Of a stretch of DNA of 64,000 bases, positions 33,316 to 42,459 are shown piece by piece (within the stretch, counting starts at the first letter, position 1; the number at the start of each line of letters is the position of its first letter). This stretch comes from Rhizobium sp. CB3090. Lineage in GTDB: Bacteria; Pseudomonadota; Alphaproteobacteria; Rhizobiales; Rhizobiaceae. The translations under genes were made by a program, and so were the position numbers. The stretch lies in NCBI RefSeq assembly GCF_029714285.1, contig NZ_CP121662.1:1054001-1118000 (forward strand), in the 5' to 3' direction. The notes below the pieces were generated by a model. It was not told the DNA's origin. It worked only from the letters and a program-made list of their open reading frames with translations, and searched no databases.

Positions 33316-34764
33316 TTGCGTTTCGAAGCCTTAAACCGCCTCTGGGAGACCGTTCGGGAGACTAGCCATGATTTCCAGGCCTCTACCGACGTGTTTCCTG
33401 TTGTCGATATCGAGAAGCTGAGCACAACGCTCGGCCTGAAGGAGAAGGGCGCGGCTAATGGCGGTCTCAACCGGCCAGCGCAAAGCGCTCAGTCTTTCGA
33501 TGAGACCGAGCAGCGCGTCATCGCTTGGGTGGAGGCGGAAAAGAAAAGCTCTTACCAGGTCCTCGAAGACCAGTTCCAGACTTTCGACAGCCGCTTGCGC
33601 AATCTCGATTTCGAAGGTCAGTTCGGGCTGATACGCCAAGCGAATGCGTCCAGCGTTTCGGATTTCAAGGCGGAGGTCGCGAGCGGCGTGGACGAGCTGC
33701 ACGGCCTGCGCCGTAATCTGAAGACCGCCGAGGACGAGATGGTCGACTTCAAGTCTCGGCACAGGCTGCAGCGCGCAGCAAAGGTTTCCAGCAAGGCTGC
33801 CTGGGGCTTCAAGGTCTCGCTGATCATCTTCCTCATTCTCATAGAGATGGTGATGAACGGCAGCTTCCTTGCCAAGGGGAGCGAGCAGGGCATTGTCGGC
33901 GGCGTCACCGAGGCGGCGGCCTTCGCCTTCCTGAACATCGGCGCGGCGTTGATGTTTTCCTTCTTCTGCGTGCGTTTCCTTGTACACAGGTCGTTCTTCT
34001 TGAAGCTGCTCGGTCTGCTCGGCTTGATCGCCTATGTCGCCGTGGCGCTCGCGATCAATATCGCGCTGGCGCATTACCGCGAAGTGTCGGCGACCATCCT
34101 CTCTGGCGCCGGAACGGAGGTCATGCAGCGGCTGAAGGCTGCGCCGCTGGGTCTGCAGGAGCTGAATTCCTGGATGCTGTTTGGCGTCGGCTTGATGTTC
34201 TCGCTCATCGCCTTCATTGATGGCTGTTACCTGACCGATCCCTATCCGGGGTTCGCCGGCGTGCAGAAACGCCTCGATGCGGCGCGAAGCAATTACATCG
34301 CCCGCAAGCTCGATCTGATCGACGATCTCCGGGATATCCGCGACGAACACAATGGCAAGATCGAAGAGATCATCCGCGATCTCAGCATGCGCCGGCAGGA
34401 GATCGCCGCCATTATCGCTCATCGCGCCAGAACGGCCGGCCTCTTCCTGGAACATCAAAATCATCTCGAGCGCACTGCCAACACGCTCCTGACCATCTAT
34501 CGCGAGGCCAACAGAGGCGCGCGCGCAGAGCCGGAGCCTGCTTATTTCGCATCGTCCTATCGGCTAGAGCGCCTGACGCCGGTTCTGCACACGGACGAGG
34601 AATGGGACGACAAGGTGCTCGGTGAGCGCATTCAGAGCGCTCAGACCGAATTGACTCAGCAGATCATGCGGATCGGTGACGAGTTCGAAAGCGCCATCGA
34701 GAAATATCACAAGCTCGATAATCTTTTCCCGGAGGGCATCATTGGCACGACGCAAGCGGCGTAG
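33316..34764 (+). CDS. Four-helix membrane protein with coiled coils, unknown function
   Basis: 482 aa from a TTG at 33316 with GAGGAAG 5 bp upstream; no ATG lies near. Residues 1-160 are soluble and predicted coiled-coil (LRRNLKTAEDEMVDFKSRHR). Four hydrophobic helices follow at about 164-182, 202-225, 226-252 and 285-305, then a second coiled-coil region (LDLIDDLRDIRDEHNGKIEE) to the end. I do not recognise the family. It is the first of four tightly packed genes ending in a stator-like pair; the next start lies inside its last codons. A cytoplasmic scaffold or sensor role is possible but not shown. Confidence 0.75.
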   Translation: MRFEALNRLWETVRETSHDFQASTDVFPVVDIEKLSTTLGLKEKGAANGGLNRPAQSAQSFDETEQRVIAWVEAEKKSSYQVLEDQFQTFDSRLRNLDFEGQFGLIRQANASSVSDFKAEVASGVDELHGLRRNLKTAEDEMVDFKSRHRLQRAAKVSSKAAWGFKVSLIIFLILIEMVMNGSFLAKGSEQGIVGGVTEAAAFAFLNIGAALMFSFFCVRFLVHRSFFLKLLGLLGLIAYVAVALAINIALAHYREVSATILSGAGTEVMQRLKAAPLGLQELNSWMLFGVGLMFSLIAFIDGCYLTDPYPGFAGVQKRLDAARSNYIARKLDLIDDLRDIRDEHNGKIEEIIRDLSMRRQEIAAIIAHRARTAGLFLEHQNHLERTANTLLTIYREANRGARAEPEPAYFASSYRLERLTPVLHTDEEWDDKVLGERIQSAQTELTQQIMRIGDEFESAIEKYHKLDNLFPEGIIGTTQAA

Positions 34765-35560
34765 CCGAGCCGGCAGTTCGGCCGGCCTTATCATCGCGAC
34801 GGTTTGCCTCGCCGTTCTGTCCCTCGGTATCGTCGGCGCCTATGGTTGGCTGCGCTACAAGGCTAGCGGCAATGTCGCGGTCGACCAGGCCTCGCTCTGC
34901 CCAGTGGACGGCCCGAAAGCGGAAACGGCGATCCTGCTCGATGTCACCGATCCGATCGCGGACACGACGGCGCTTGACCTGCGCAATCAGTTCCAGAAAA
35001 TCGTCTCCGACGTGCCGGTCGGCGGCGCGATCGACATCTACGCGCTGACGGAGAAAGAGGGCGAGCTCATCCAGACCTTCCACGGCTGCAATCCGGGAAG
35101 CGGTGCCAGTGTCGACGAATGGACCAGCAATCCCCGCCTGGCCCAAGCGCGCTGGGAAAAAGGTTTCGCAAAGCCGCTTGCCGATATCGCCGGCAAACTG
35201 AGTGTCGGGGAGGCGGGTAAGCAATCGCCGATCATGGCCGCCATCCAGAAGATCAATCTGGAAGTCTTTGCGAGCGCTGCCGGTGGCATACCGAAACATC
35301 TCTACATCGCCTCCGACATGATCGAACATACCGACGCCTTCTCGAACTATCGCGACGGCGCTTCCTATCAGAAATTCCAGCAGAGCCCGGCGCGTGATAA
35401 ATTCCGGACGTCACTGGATGGTGTCATGATCAAGATCCTCGCCTTTCAAAGGCCGAACATGAAGTTCAGTATGGAGCAGCTTGCAAATTTCTGGGCGCAG
35501 TGGATCAAGAGCAATAATGGCTATTTCGACGGCTTCGTCCGATTGGAGGGGATACGCTGA
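34742..35560 (+). CDS. Single-pass periplasmic protein, vWA-like, unknown function
   Basis: 272 aa from a TTG at 34742, which has GGAGGG 5-6 bp upstream and overlaps the end of the previous gene by 23 bp. A basic N terminus (MARRKRRSRAGSS) precedes one membrane helix (about residues 15-38), so the rest should be periplasmic. The stretch ETAILLDVTDPIADTTALDL followed by alternating strands and helices resembles a von Willebrand A fold, but the metal-site DxSxS is replaced by DVTDP. Its TGA overlaps the ATG of the next gene (ATGA). Family not recognised. Confidence 0.75.
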   Translation: MARRKRRSRAGSSAGLIIATVCLAVLSLGIVGAYGWLRYKASGNVAVDQASLCPVDGPKAETAILLDVTDPIADTTALDLRNQFQKIVSDVPVGGAIDIYALTEKEGELIQTFHGCNPGSGASVDEWTSNPRLAQARWEKGFAKPLADIAGKLSVGEAGKQSPIMAAIQKINLEVFASAAGGIPKHLYIASDMIEHTDAFSNYRDGASYQKFQQSPARDKFRTSLDGVMIKILAFQRPNMKFSMEQLANFWAQWIKSNNGYFDGFVRLEGIR

Positions 35561-36561
35561 TGGCCGATGTTGAAGCGAGGCTGGCCATACGCGACTATGG
35601 GCCGATGGTCCTCTTCGGGCTGGTCACGGTCGGCGGCATGATTTTCATCTGGACGTCCAAGCTTCTTGGTTGGCCGCTGCCGATCGTGACCGGCGTGCCG
35701 CTGCTGCTGATGGCAGTCTATTTCGGGATCTCGGTGGCTTTTGCCGGATTTCGCCTGCACAACGAGCAGGCGGGCGACAATCTCTACTACATGGGATTTC
35801 TGTTCACCCTGTCGAGCCTCGGCGTATCGCTCTACCTCTTTGCCGGCGAGACGTCGATCGAGACGATCGTCCGCAATTTCGGCATCGCCGTCACCTCAAC
35901 CATTGCCGGCGTCACGCTCCGTATTCTCTTCAACCAGATGCGCCGCGATCCGATCGATATCGAGCGCAGCGTCCGCCACGAACTGGCCGAGATGACCCGC
36001 CGTGTGCGCTCGGAACTGGACTCTTCGTCGCGCGAGTTTTCTCACTATCGGCGCGTCAGCAACCAGATGCTGTCCGAGGGGTTCGAGGAAATCGCGCGCC
36101 AGGCCGAGCGCAGTGGCGAGGAGATCCAGAAGATTCTGGAAGTCCTGGCGAAGCAGGCGGTCACGCCGATCAACGAGGCGGCAGCGCAACTGACCGAAAC
36201 GACGTCGCAGCTTTCCGAGATCATTGGGAAATTCGGCACAGCCGTCGAAACCGTCGGTAAAAAGCTTGAGGAAATCCGCTCGCCCGAAGACGTTGTTCGG
36301 GCCGAGCTGGCGCCCGCCATTGCTGCCATCAAGGAAATGGCCGAGGCGCAGTTGCAGCCGTTAAAGAATATCGAGCAGACGCTGAGCCGCATGGCGGACT
36401 TGCCGGGACGATCGTTTTCACCTGAATTCAAGCCGGTCGATTCCCAGGTTGTACCCGTGAAGGATGAGCCGCCCTCCGCGGCGATTACAGCGGTCACGGC
36501 CAACGAAAACGAACCGCCGGCGGATGCGCCAAGGCGTAAGCGACGGTGGCATCTATGGTGA
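35560..36561 (+). CDS. Putative stator-like membrane protein with coiled-coil tail
   Basis: 333 aa, overlapping the previous stop by one base. About four hydrophobic helices lie at 14-32, 40-64, 75-94 and 107-126; the last (FGIAVTSTIAGVTLRILFNQ) resembles the final helix of TolQ/MotA/ZorA-type proteins. A long charged coiled coil follows (about 127-290), then a proline-rich linker and a basic end (PRRKRRWHLW). The next gene encodes an OmpA/MotB-like partner, the usual arrangement for proton-driven stators and the Zorya defence pair ZorAB. The assignment to that superfamily is inference from layout, not clear homology. Confidence 0.65.
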   Translation: MADVEARLAIRDYGPMVLFGLVTVGGMIFIWTSKLLGWPLPIVTGVPLLLMAVYFGISVAFAGFRLHNEQAGDNLYYMGFLFTLSSLGVSLYLFAGETSIETIVRNFGIAVTSTIAGVTLRILFNQMRRDPIDIERSVRHELAEMTRRVRSELDSSSREFSHYRRVSNQMLSEGFEEIARQAERSGEEIQKILEVLAKQAVTPINEAAAQLTETTSQLSEIIGKFGTAVETVGKKLEEIRSPEDVVRAELAPAIAAIKEMAEAQLQPLKNIEQTLSRMADLPGRSFSPEFKPVDSQVVPVKDEPPSAAITAVTANENEPPADAPRRKRRWHLW

Positions 36562-37568
36562 TGCGCGTCTCGGATACTGCGCCAAAGCTGGAGCACAAGG
36601 GCTATAATCGCGGGCTGATCCTCGGCCTGACCATGGCCGAATCCATGCTGCTGCTGGTCTTCTGCCTGCTTCTGGTCGCAGCCGCCATGATTTCCGCGGA
36701 GAGGAACCATCGTTATGAGACCGAGCGGAAACTGAAAGACGCCGAGCAACGGCTTGTGCTGCTGGAAAAGAAACAATCCGAGCAGGCGGCGCGTCTGGTG
36801 CAACTGCAAGCGAAACTGATTTCCGGCGACCTCTCGGCGGCCGACCGGGCGACGCTGGAAAAGGAGTGGCGTGAACTGGTCGAGGCGCGTGAAACTTTGG
36901 ACAGTATGGGCACTGATGGGACGAAGCCGGAGGATCTGCAGGAGCTTGCCAAGATCGCTGACGTGCTGAAGCAACATGGCGTCGATCTCGCCAAGGCGCC
37001 GGACGAGGTGAGCAAGTTGCTGGCGGGACAGGGCGGCGGAAAAGGCGCTCATGATTGGCCGCCGATCATCAATCTCGACGACGCCAAGAAGAACTATTTC
37101 CAGTCGGGCAGCGCCGAATTGACCAAGACCTTTGAGCGCATGCTCGACACGACGATCTCGAATGAGATTGCCAGCAACCTCAGCCTCTATGACGCCGACA
37201 TTGTCGAGGTGATCGGCCACACGGATGAGCAGCGCGTATCGCGGACAAGCTCGAACCTCGACGATACGCTGATTGGGGCCATGGACGGCAAACTGCCGAT
37301 ATCGGCCGTCGAGCCTGCGGACAATGCCGGGCTTGGACTGGCGCGCGCGGTCGCCGTCGCCAATGTCCTCAAGGCCAATCCGAAGCTGAAGAACGTCACC
37401 ATCCTGCCGATGTCGGCCGCCCAATTGATCCTGCCCGGCGATACGATCACAGCAGGGCAGGCGGGCGCCGTGGAATCCCGCCGGCGCATCGAGATCCGGG
37501 TCCGCGGCAGGACCACGCCGGTTGCCGTGATCAATGCCGGCGTTACGGCGTCGACGAATACGCAATAG
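36561..37568 (+). CDS. OmpA/MotB-like peptidoglycan-binding membrane protein
   Basis: 335 aa from the ATG at 36561, chosen for the TGATG overlap with the upstream stop; an ATG at 36555 or a GTG at 36546 would add two to five residues. A single N-terminal membrane helix carries an acidic residue at its start (GLTMAESMLLLVFCLLLVAA; E27), the place of the proton-binding Asp in MotB, TolR and ZorB. A coiled coil follows. The C-terminal OmpA domain has NYFQSGSAEL, VIGHTDEQ, GLGLARAVAVANVL and ESRRRIEIR, with the peptidoglycan-binding Asp and Arg present. Confidence 0.85.
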   Translation: MRVSDTAPKLEHKGYNRGLILGLTMAESMLLLVFCLLLVAAAMISAERNHRYETERKLKDAEQRLVLLEKKQSEQAARLVQLQAKLISGDLSAADRATLEKEWRELVEARETLDSMGTDGTKPEDLQELAKIADVLKQHGVDLAKAPDEVSKLLAGQGGGKGAHDWPPIINLDDAKKNYFQSGSAELTKTFERMLDTTISNEIASNLSLYDADIVEVIGHTDEQRVSRTSSNLDDTLIGAMDGKLPISAVEPADNAGLGLARAVAVANVLKANPKLKNVTILPMSAAQLILPGDTITAGQAGAVESRRRIEIRVRGRTTPVAVINAGVTASTNTQ

Positions 37569-37584
37569 CGCCGAGTTCGGCGAA

Positions 37585-39207
37585 TCAGCCTCGCAGACCG
37601 GGTGCCTCGTAGCCGGTGCGCTCCACATATTCGGTATAGCCGCCGGTATATTGATGAACGCCCTCCGGCGTTAGTTCCAGCACGCGATTGGAGAGCGCCG
37701 CCAGGAAATGCCGATCGTGCGAGACGAATAGCATCGTGCCTTCATATTGCGACAGCGCCTGGATGAGCATCTCTTTCGTATCGAGATCGAGATGGTTGGT
37801 CGGCTCATCCAGCACCAGCAGGTTCGGCGGATCGAAGAGCATGATCGCCATCACCAGCCGCGCCTTCTCGCCGCCTGAGAGCACTCGGCATCTCTTTTCG
37901 ACATCGTCACCGGAAAAACCGAAACATCCCGCCAGCGCGCGCAATGAGCCTTGCCCCGCCTGCGGGAACTCGTGTTCCAGCGTCTCGAATATGGTGCGTT
38001 CGCCATCCAGCAGATCCATGGCATGCTGGGCGAAATACCCCATCTTCACGCTGGCGCCCAGAGCGACGCTGCCGTCATCCGGCTGCGTGGAACCGGCTAC
38101 CAGCTTCAGCAGGGTGGACTTGCCGGCGCCGTTGATGCCCATGATGCACCAGCGCTCCCTGCGCCGCACCATGAAGTCCAGCCCTTCATAGATGACACGG
38201 CTGCCGTACTTCTTGTGGACGCCCTTGAGATTGATCACATCTTCGCCCGAGCGCGGCGCCGGCTGGAATTCGAAGGCGACGGTCTGGCGCCGTTTCGGCG
38301 GCTCCACCCGATCGATCTTCTCCAGCTTCTTCACGCGGCTCTGCACTTGCGAGGCATGCGAGGCACGCGCCTTGAAGCGTTCGATGAATTTGATTTCCTT
38401 GGCAAGCATTGCCTGCTGGCGTTCGAACTGAGCCTGCTGCTGCTTCTCGTTCTGTGCCCGCTGCTGTTCGTAGAATGCATAATCGCCGGAATAGCTGCTC
38501 AATGAGCCGCCGTCGATCTCGATGATCTTGGTGACGATGCGGTTCATGAACTCGCGATCGTGCGAGGTCATCAGCAAAGCGCCCTCGTAACCTCTGAGGA
38601 ATTCTTCCAGCCAGATGAGGCTTTCCAGATCCAGATGGTTGCTCGGCTCGTCGAGCAGCATGACATCGGGGCGCATGAGGAGAATGCGGGCAAGCGCCAC
38701 GCGCATTTTCCAGCCGCCCGACAGCGCGCCGACATCGCCGTCCATCATCTCCTGGCTGAAACTGAGGCCCGCCAGCACTTCGCGGGCACGCCCTTCGAGG
38801 GCATAGCCGTCCAGCTCCTCGTAACGCGCCTGCACTTCGCCATAACGCTCGATGATCTCGTCCATCTTGTCGGCCAGGTCCGGATCGACCATCGCGGCTT
38901 CCAGCTCGCGCAGCTCGGCGGCAACCGCGCTGACGGAGCCAGCGCCTTCCATCACTTCGGAGACGGCGCTGCGGCCCGCCATTTCGCCGACATCCTGATT
39001 GAAGTAGCCGATGGTGACGCCCTTATCGACGGAAACCTGCCCCTCATCGGGCAGCTCCTGTCCGGTGATCATCCGGAAAAGCGTCGTCTTGCCGGCGCCG
39101 TTCGGGCCGACGAGCCCGACGCTCTCGCCCCTGTTGAGCGCCGCGGATGCCTCGATGAAGAGGATGCGATGGCTGTTCTGCTTGCTGATATTCTCGATAC
39201 GAATCAT
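37585..39207 (-). CDS. ABC-F family ATP-binding protein
   Basis: 540 aa with two ABC ATPase domains and no membrane segments. Walker A motifs are GPNGAGKTT and GINGAGKST; signatures are LSGGWKMRVALA and LSGGEKARLVMA. A charged linker lies between (QQRAQNEKQQQAQFERQQAM). ABC-F proteins work on the ribosome, rescuing stalled peptidyl transfer. The pattern is closest to the YbiT subgroup as I recall it, but this is not certain. It is convergent with the stator-like operon, 16 bp away. Confidence 0.9.
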   Translation of the reverse strand: MIRIENISKQNSHRILFIEASAALNRGESVGLVGPNGAGKTTLFRMITGQELPDEGQVSVDKGVTIGYFNQDVGEMAGRSAVSEVMEGAGSVSAVAAELRELEAAMVDPDLADKMDEIIERYGEVQARYEELDGYALEGRAREVLAGLSFSQEMMDGDVGALSGGWKMRVALARILLMRPDVMLLDEPSNHLDLESLIWLEEFLRGYEGALLMTSHDREFMNRIVTKIIEIDGGSLSSYSGDYAFYEQQRAQNEKQQQAQFERQQAMLAKEIKFIERFKARASHASQVQSRVKKLEKIDRVEPPKRRQTVAFEFQPAPRSGEDVINLKGVHKKYGSRVIYEGLDFMVRRRERWCIMGINGAGKSTLLKLVAGSTQPDDGSVALGASVKMGYFAQHAMDLLDGERTIFETLEHEFPQAGQGSLRALAGCFGFSGDDVEKRCRVLSGGEKARLVMAIMLFDPPNLLVLDEPTNHLDLDTKEMLIQALSQYEGTMLFVSHDRHFLAALSNRVLELTPEGVHQYTGGYTEYVERTGYEAPGLRG

Positions 39208-39396
39208 GTTTACGCGAGGCCCGAAGAAAGTTTTGGCGCCTTATGCCACGGGTCGCGAGCTCTGTCGCAGCTTTTTGGTCAAAAGATGAGATCGATGACA
39301 AACCGATGTCAGTCGCGGTGATTTTCGAGGCACTGAGGCATGAAGCGACCATTCGCCCGTCGGTATCCGCCACATCCAGTCTGTACGTCAACCGCT

Positions 39397-40386
39397 CTAC
39401 GCCGGCTGCGGGCGTGGCGGTCGCATTTTTCGGAGTATCGGACGCTCTATGAAAAGGTAGCAGATGATCGCGAAGGCCAGCGAACCCAATACGAGGAACG
39501 CAGGCTGCGCGGCGTGCGGCACGCCAGCGCGCAACAGCAGCGCCGTTACTATGACGCCGGTGAGCACGTGCCAAACGTAGATGGAATAAGAGGCGTCACC
39601 AAGGAAGTGCAGGAATGCGAGTTTGGGAGCACCTCGCTCCCGTTCTGCGAAAACAGCGCCCGACAACAGCAGCACCGCAGGTATGCCCCAGCGAACCGCC
39701 CGGTCGACATGGGGTATCAGGTCACTCGCCATCAACAGCACCAATCCGGCGATCATCAAGCCGATAGCGGCGTGAAAAGACAGCCGAAAACCCTGCTTCC
39801 ACAAGCGTCCGATGACGACTCCGGCCGCAAATTCAAGAATGACCGGCTCCGTGAAAACACTGATATAGCCGAGTGGCAGCAGGTAGTGCGTAATGACGAC
39901 GGCCACCAAAGCCACCATCAGGAACCATAGCCGTCTGAGTTCGGGCAGAAACAGCGAAATGGAAAAGATGAGATAAAAGAACATCTCATAGGACAGGGTC
40001 CATCCCTGCTCGACAATGGGATGCATTGCTTCGCCCTTCATGACGGGCAGGAAAAGCAGTGAGCCGATCAAATTCCCGATGCTCGTGTCTATGTTGAAGA
40101 AGAACTGCGGTTTCAACACAGCCATGACGAATGTCGCCGCCGTCGCAATCCAGTAAAGCGGCACTATTCTGAACAGCCGGCGCACCATGAACTCTTGCGG
40201 ACCGACCGATCTTCCCTCGGTCGTGACCCACATGATGAAGCCGCTGATGACAAAGAAAATATCGACCCCCGCTGCTCCGACCCTGAAGTTAAGGCCGTAT
40301 GCGGCGCTGCCATGGAAGCAGAGGACGGAAATCGCGGCGATAGCCCGCAGATACTGAATGCTTGTGATGTCATTGCCGATTTTCAA
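39397..40386 (-). CDS. Acyltransferase-3 family membrane protein
   Basis: About 329 aa from a TTG at 40386, placed just before the first conserved segment (ITSIQYLRAIAAISVLCFHG); an ATG at 40575 would add 63 unconserved residues and has no ribosome binding site. Around ten membrane helices are visible, with the catalytic histidine region CFHGSAAYG and VGVDIFFVISGF-like VGAAGVDIFFVISGFIM. Family members O-acetylate or O-succinylate exopolysaccharide, lipopolysaccharide or Nod-type sugars. The substrate is unknown. Confidence 0.85.
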   Translation of the reverse strand: MKIGNDITSIQYLRAIAAISVLCFHGSAAYGLNFRVGAAGVDIFFVISGFIMWVTTEGRSVGPQEFMVRRLFRIVPLYWIATAATFVMAVLKPQFFFNIDTSIGNLIGSLLFLPVMKGEAMHPIVEQGWTLSYEMFFYLIFSISLFLPELRRLWFLMVALVAVVITHYLLPLGYISVFTEPVILEFAAGVVIGRLWKQGFRLSFHAAIGLMIAGLVLLMASDLIPHVDRAVRWGIPAVLLLSGAVFAERERGAPKLAFLHFLGDASYSIYVWHVLTGVIVTALLLRAGVPHAAQPAFLVLGSLAFAIICYLFIERPILRKMRPPRPQPA

Positions 40387-40802
40387 GACGGTGCCCCGCG
40401 CGACTGGACTGCCACCGCCAAGGCCTTGCCGGCCGGTTTGGCGATAAAATGAGTCGAAAGGCCGGACACTCACACAGAACAGCTTGGAGCGCACGGCGGA
40501 CCGAATGTTGCTGGCAGCAACAATTTCAATGAAACCCGATGATTTCCCGCCGGTTTCGTGACGAAAATCGGGCATTTCGGATGTGGGACGGTTGTGGCGA
40601 TAAATTGTGGGCGCTCTTTATGCGCGAAAAGCTTGCCTATCGGCCGAATATCCCGCATTTTGTCTGAATGGTCCTTCGCGCAGAGATTGTTTTTTATTTA
40701 TTTCAGTTAGTAATTTCAGGCGCTCTGATTACCTGAAATCTTCAAATACTTTACGGGCAAGCACAGCGCTGAAGTGATGAGGGGCAAAATAATAGGTGCA
40801 TC
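40387..40802. other. Intergenic region before the second IS630 element
   Basis: About 416 bp, more AT-rich towards the IS. It contains an inverted repeat ATTTCAGG (40713-40720) / CCTGAAAT (40732-40739). No convincing gene. Part may encode an N-terminal extension of the acyltransferase if it starts at 40575. Confidence 0.4.
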
Positions 40803-40804
40803 TA

Positions 40805-41851
40805 GAGCGTTTCCCATTCATGCTGGATCGTATCCACATGAGTTGAAGTAGTTTCGGGCCTCTTGTGGGTCGACCCGCCCAATCAGCTTGCCGATGCGAT
40901 CCCATAGACCGGTTACGGTTCTCTCGGCAGCTTTTCGCAGGAGTGCCTTCAGCTTGGAGAAGGCCTTTTCTATGGGATTGAAGTCCGGGCTGTAGGGCGG
41001 AAGGAACATCATGGTCGCACCTGCCGCTTCGATCATCTCTCGCGCCGCCGGTCGTTTGTGGCTGGATAGATTATCGAGAATGACGACATCACCCGGCTTC
41101 AAGGTTGGAAGCAGGACCTGAGCGACATAGGCTTCGAACCACTCACCGTTGATCGGCCCGTCGATGACAAGCGGTGCCACTATTCCCGTGCTGCGTAGGC
41201 CTGCAACCAGTGTGGTTGTCTTGCGGTGACCATGCGGAAACCCCATTCGCAACCGCTCACCCTTGCGGCATCGTCCATGAGTGCGGGCCATATTGGTTGC
41301 CGTCCAGGTCTCGTCGATGAACACAAGCCGCTCCGGGTCGAGATCGAGTTGGTCCTCGAACCAGGCTTGCCGCTTTTCCAGGATGTCCGGACGGCTCTGC
41401 TCTACCGCATGGCCAGTCTTTTTTTGCGCGTCTGGTTGTGCCGAACGAGAAACCGGTGCAGGGCCGACTTGCTCGCGATGATGCCTTGGGCCGCAAGAGC
41501 GTCACGAAGCTCAAATAGCGTCCCATCCCGGTGCTCTGCAAGCCAAGCCATTATCAGATCGGCATGAGCTTCAATCTTATGGGAACTGCGGTCGCCACCA
41601 AGCGGACCGGGACGAACGTTTCCATGCCGAATTTGCAGGTTACGCCAACGGCTCACGCTGGCTGCGCTCACACCAAAACGCTCGGCTGCCTCCCTATGAG
41701 ATGCTCCGCCATCGACGGCGGCAAGCACACGTATGCGAAGATCAACGGAAAGGGCTTTCGACATATCTGCCGACCTCCATCGGCAGATAGGTTGAATCAG
41801 AATGCAAGTGATTTGAAAAGCAATTCGATTCAATCAGTCAGGGAAGCGCTC
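40805..41851 (-). mobile_element. IS630-family insertion sequence, copy 2 (different subtype)
   Basis: A 1,047-bp element with short imperfect ends, GAGCGTTTCCC at the left and the complement of GAGCGCTTCCC at the right, flanked by TA at 40803-40804 and 41852-41853. Its ends and transposase differ from those of the copy at 2071-3123, so it is another member of the family. It too is inserted in the TA of a stop codon, that of the ImmA-like gene (41851-42459), and its terminal G rebuilds TAG. Confidence 0.88.
40818..41764 (-). CDS. IS630-family transposase, expressed by -1 frameshift
   Basis: The first frame starts at 41764 (MSKALSVDLRIRVLAAVDGG) with a helix-turn-helix region and reads to seven A on the coding strand (plus-strand T7 at 41419-41425). 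The second frame continues from the same site (RKKKTGHAVEQSRPDILEKR) to the DDE catalytic core: FIDETWTATNM, ILDNLSSHK and NPIEKAFSKLK. The slippery site is the same A-AAA-AAG type as in the first copy. Both frames look intact. Confidence 0.85.
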
Positions 41852-42459
41852 TAAAGCTCGAGGGTGTGCTGCGAACTGAGGAGGTCTCGTCTCATTCGAA
41901 TGGCGCGTACCTCTTGCCGTTTCGACATCGTGATATTGCCTTTTGAAATCCGTACCGGAACGCCGGCGAGCGCAGCTAACGCCTCAGGTTGCTGGCGATG
42001 TTCAAACGCGATATGTGGCGGAAGAAGAAAGTGCCTAGCAAACATATCGGCTTGGTCTTCGGTGCTTTCCATCGCGTTCATATTCTTGAACCGTTGCACA
42101 GCGCCATTTGGATCCTTATGCATCTGAACATTCCGATCTCGATGCAAAAGGAAGTGTCCAAGCTCATGGGCGAGAGTCAGGCGCGCTTCTGCATCATCGT
42201 TACAGGCCGCGCGATAAACCGATCGTTTCACCACAATCCGATCCCTGTGAGGTTCCGCGACAGCGTCTTCCTTCATCTCGGCATCGAGGACGATAATGAG
42301 CCTGAAGTTTGGAAACAGTCGAACCAGCTTGAATTCGAGGATCGACACGACGTCGATGCGATCGACATGAGCCACCTCGAATTCAGTCCGATACTTCAAG
42401 GCTTCAATCATCATCTCAGGAGTGGTTAGACCTCTGGATGTGAAGTAGTCCTTTGCCAT
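41851..42459 (-). CDS. ImmA/IrrE family zinc metallopeptidase
   Basis: 202 aa. The zinc protease motif HELGHFLLHRD lies in the middle, followed by EDQADMFARHFLLPP, the third-ligand region of the ImmA/IrrE family. Such proteases cleave a partner XRE repressor to switch on stress or mobile-element genes. The partner is next door: an XRE protein whose gene overlaps the start of this one by 34 bp. The stop codon is shared with an IS630 insertion but the protein sequence is unaffected. Confidence 0.88.
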   Translation of the reverse strand: MAKDYFTSRGLTTPEMMIEALKYRTEFEVAHVDRIDVVSILEFKLVRLFPNFRLIIVLDAEMKEDAVAEPHRDRIVVKRSVYRAACNDDAEARLTLAHELGHFLLHRDRNVQMHKDPNGAVQRFKNMNAMESTEDQADMFARHFLLPPHIAFEHRQQPEALAALAGVPVRISKGNITMSKRQEVRAIRMRRDLLSSQHTLEL

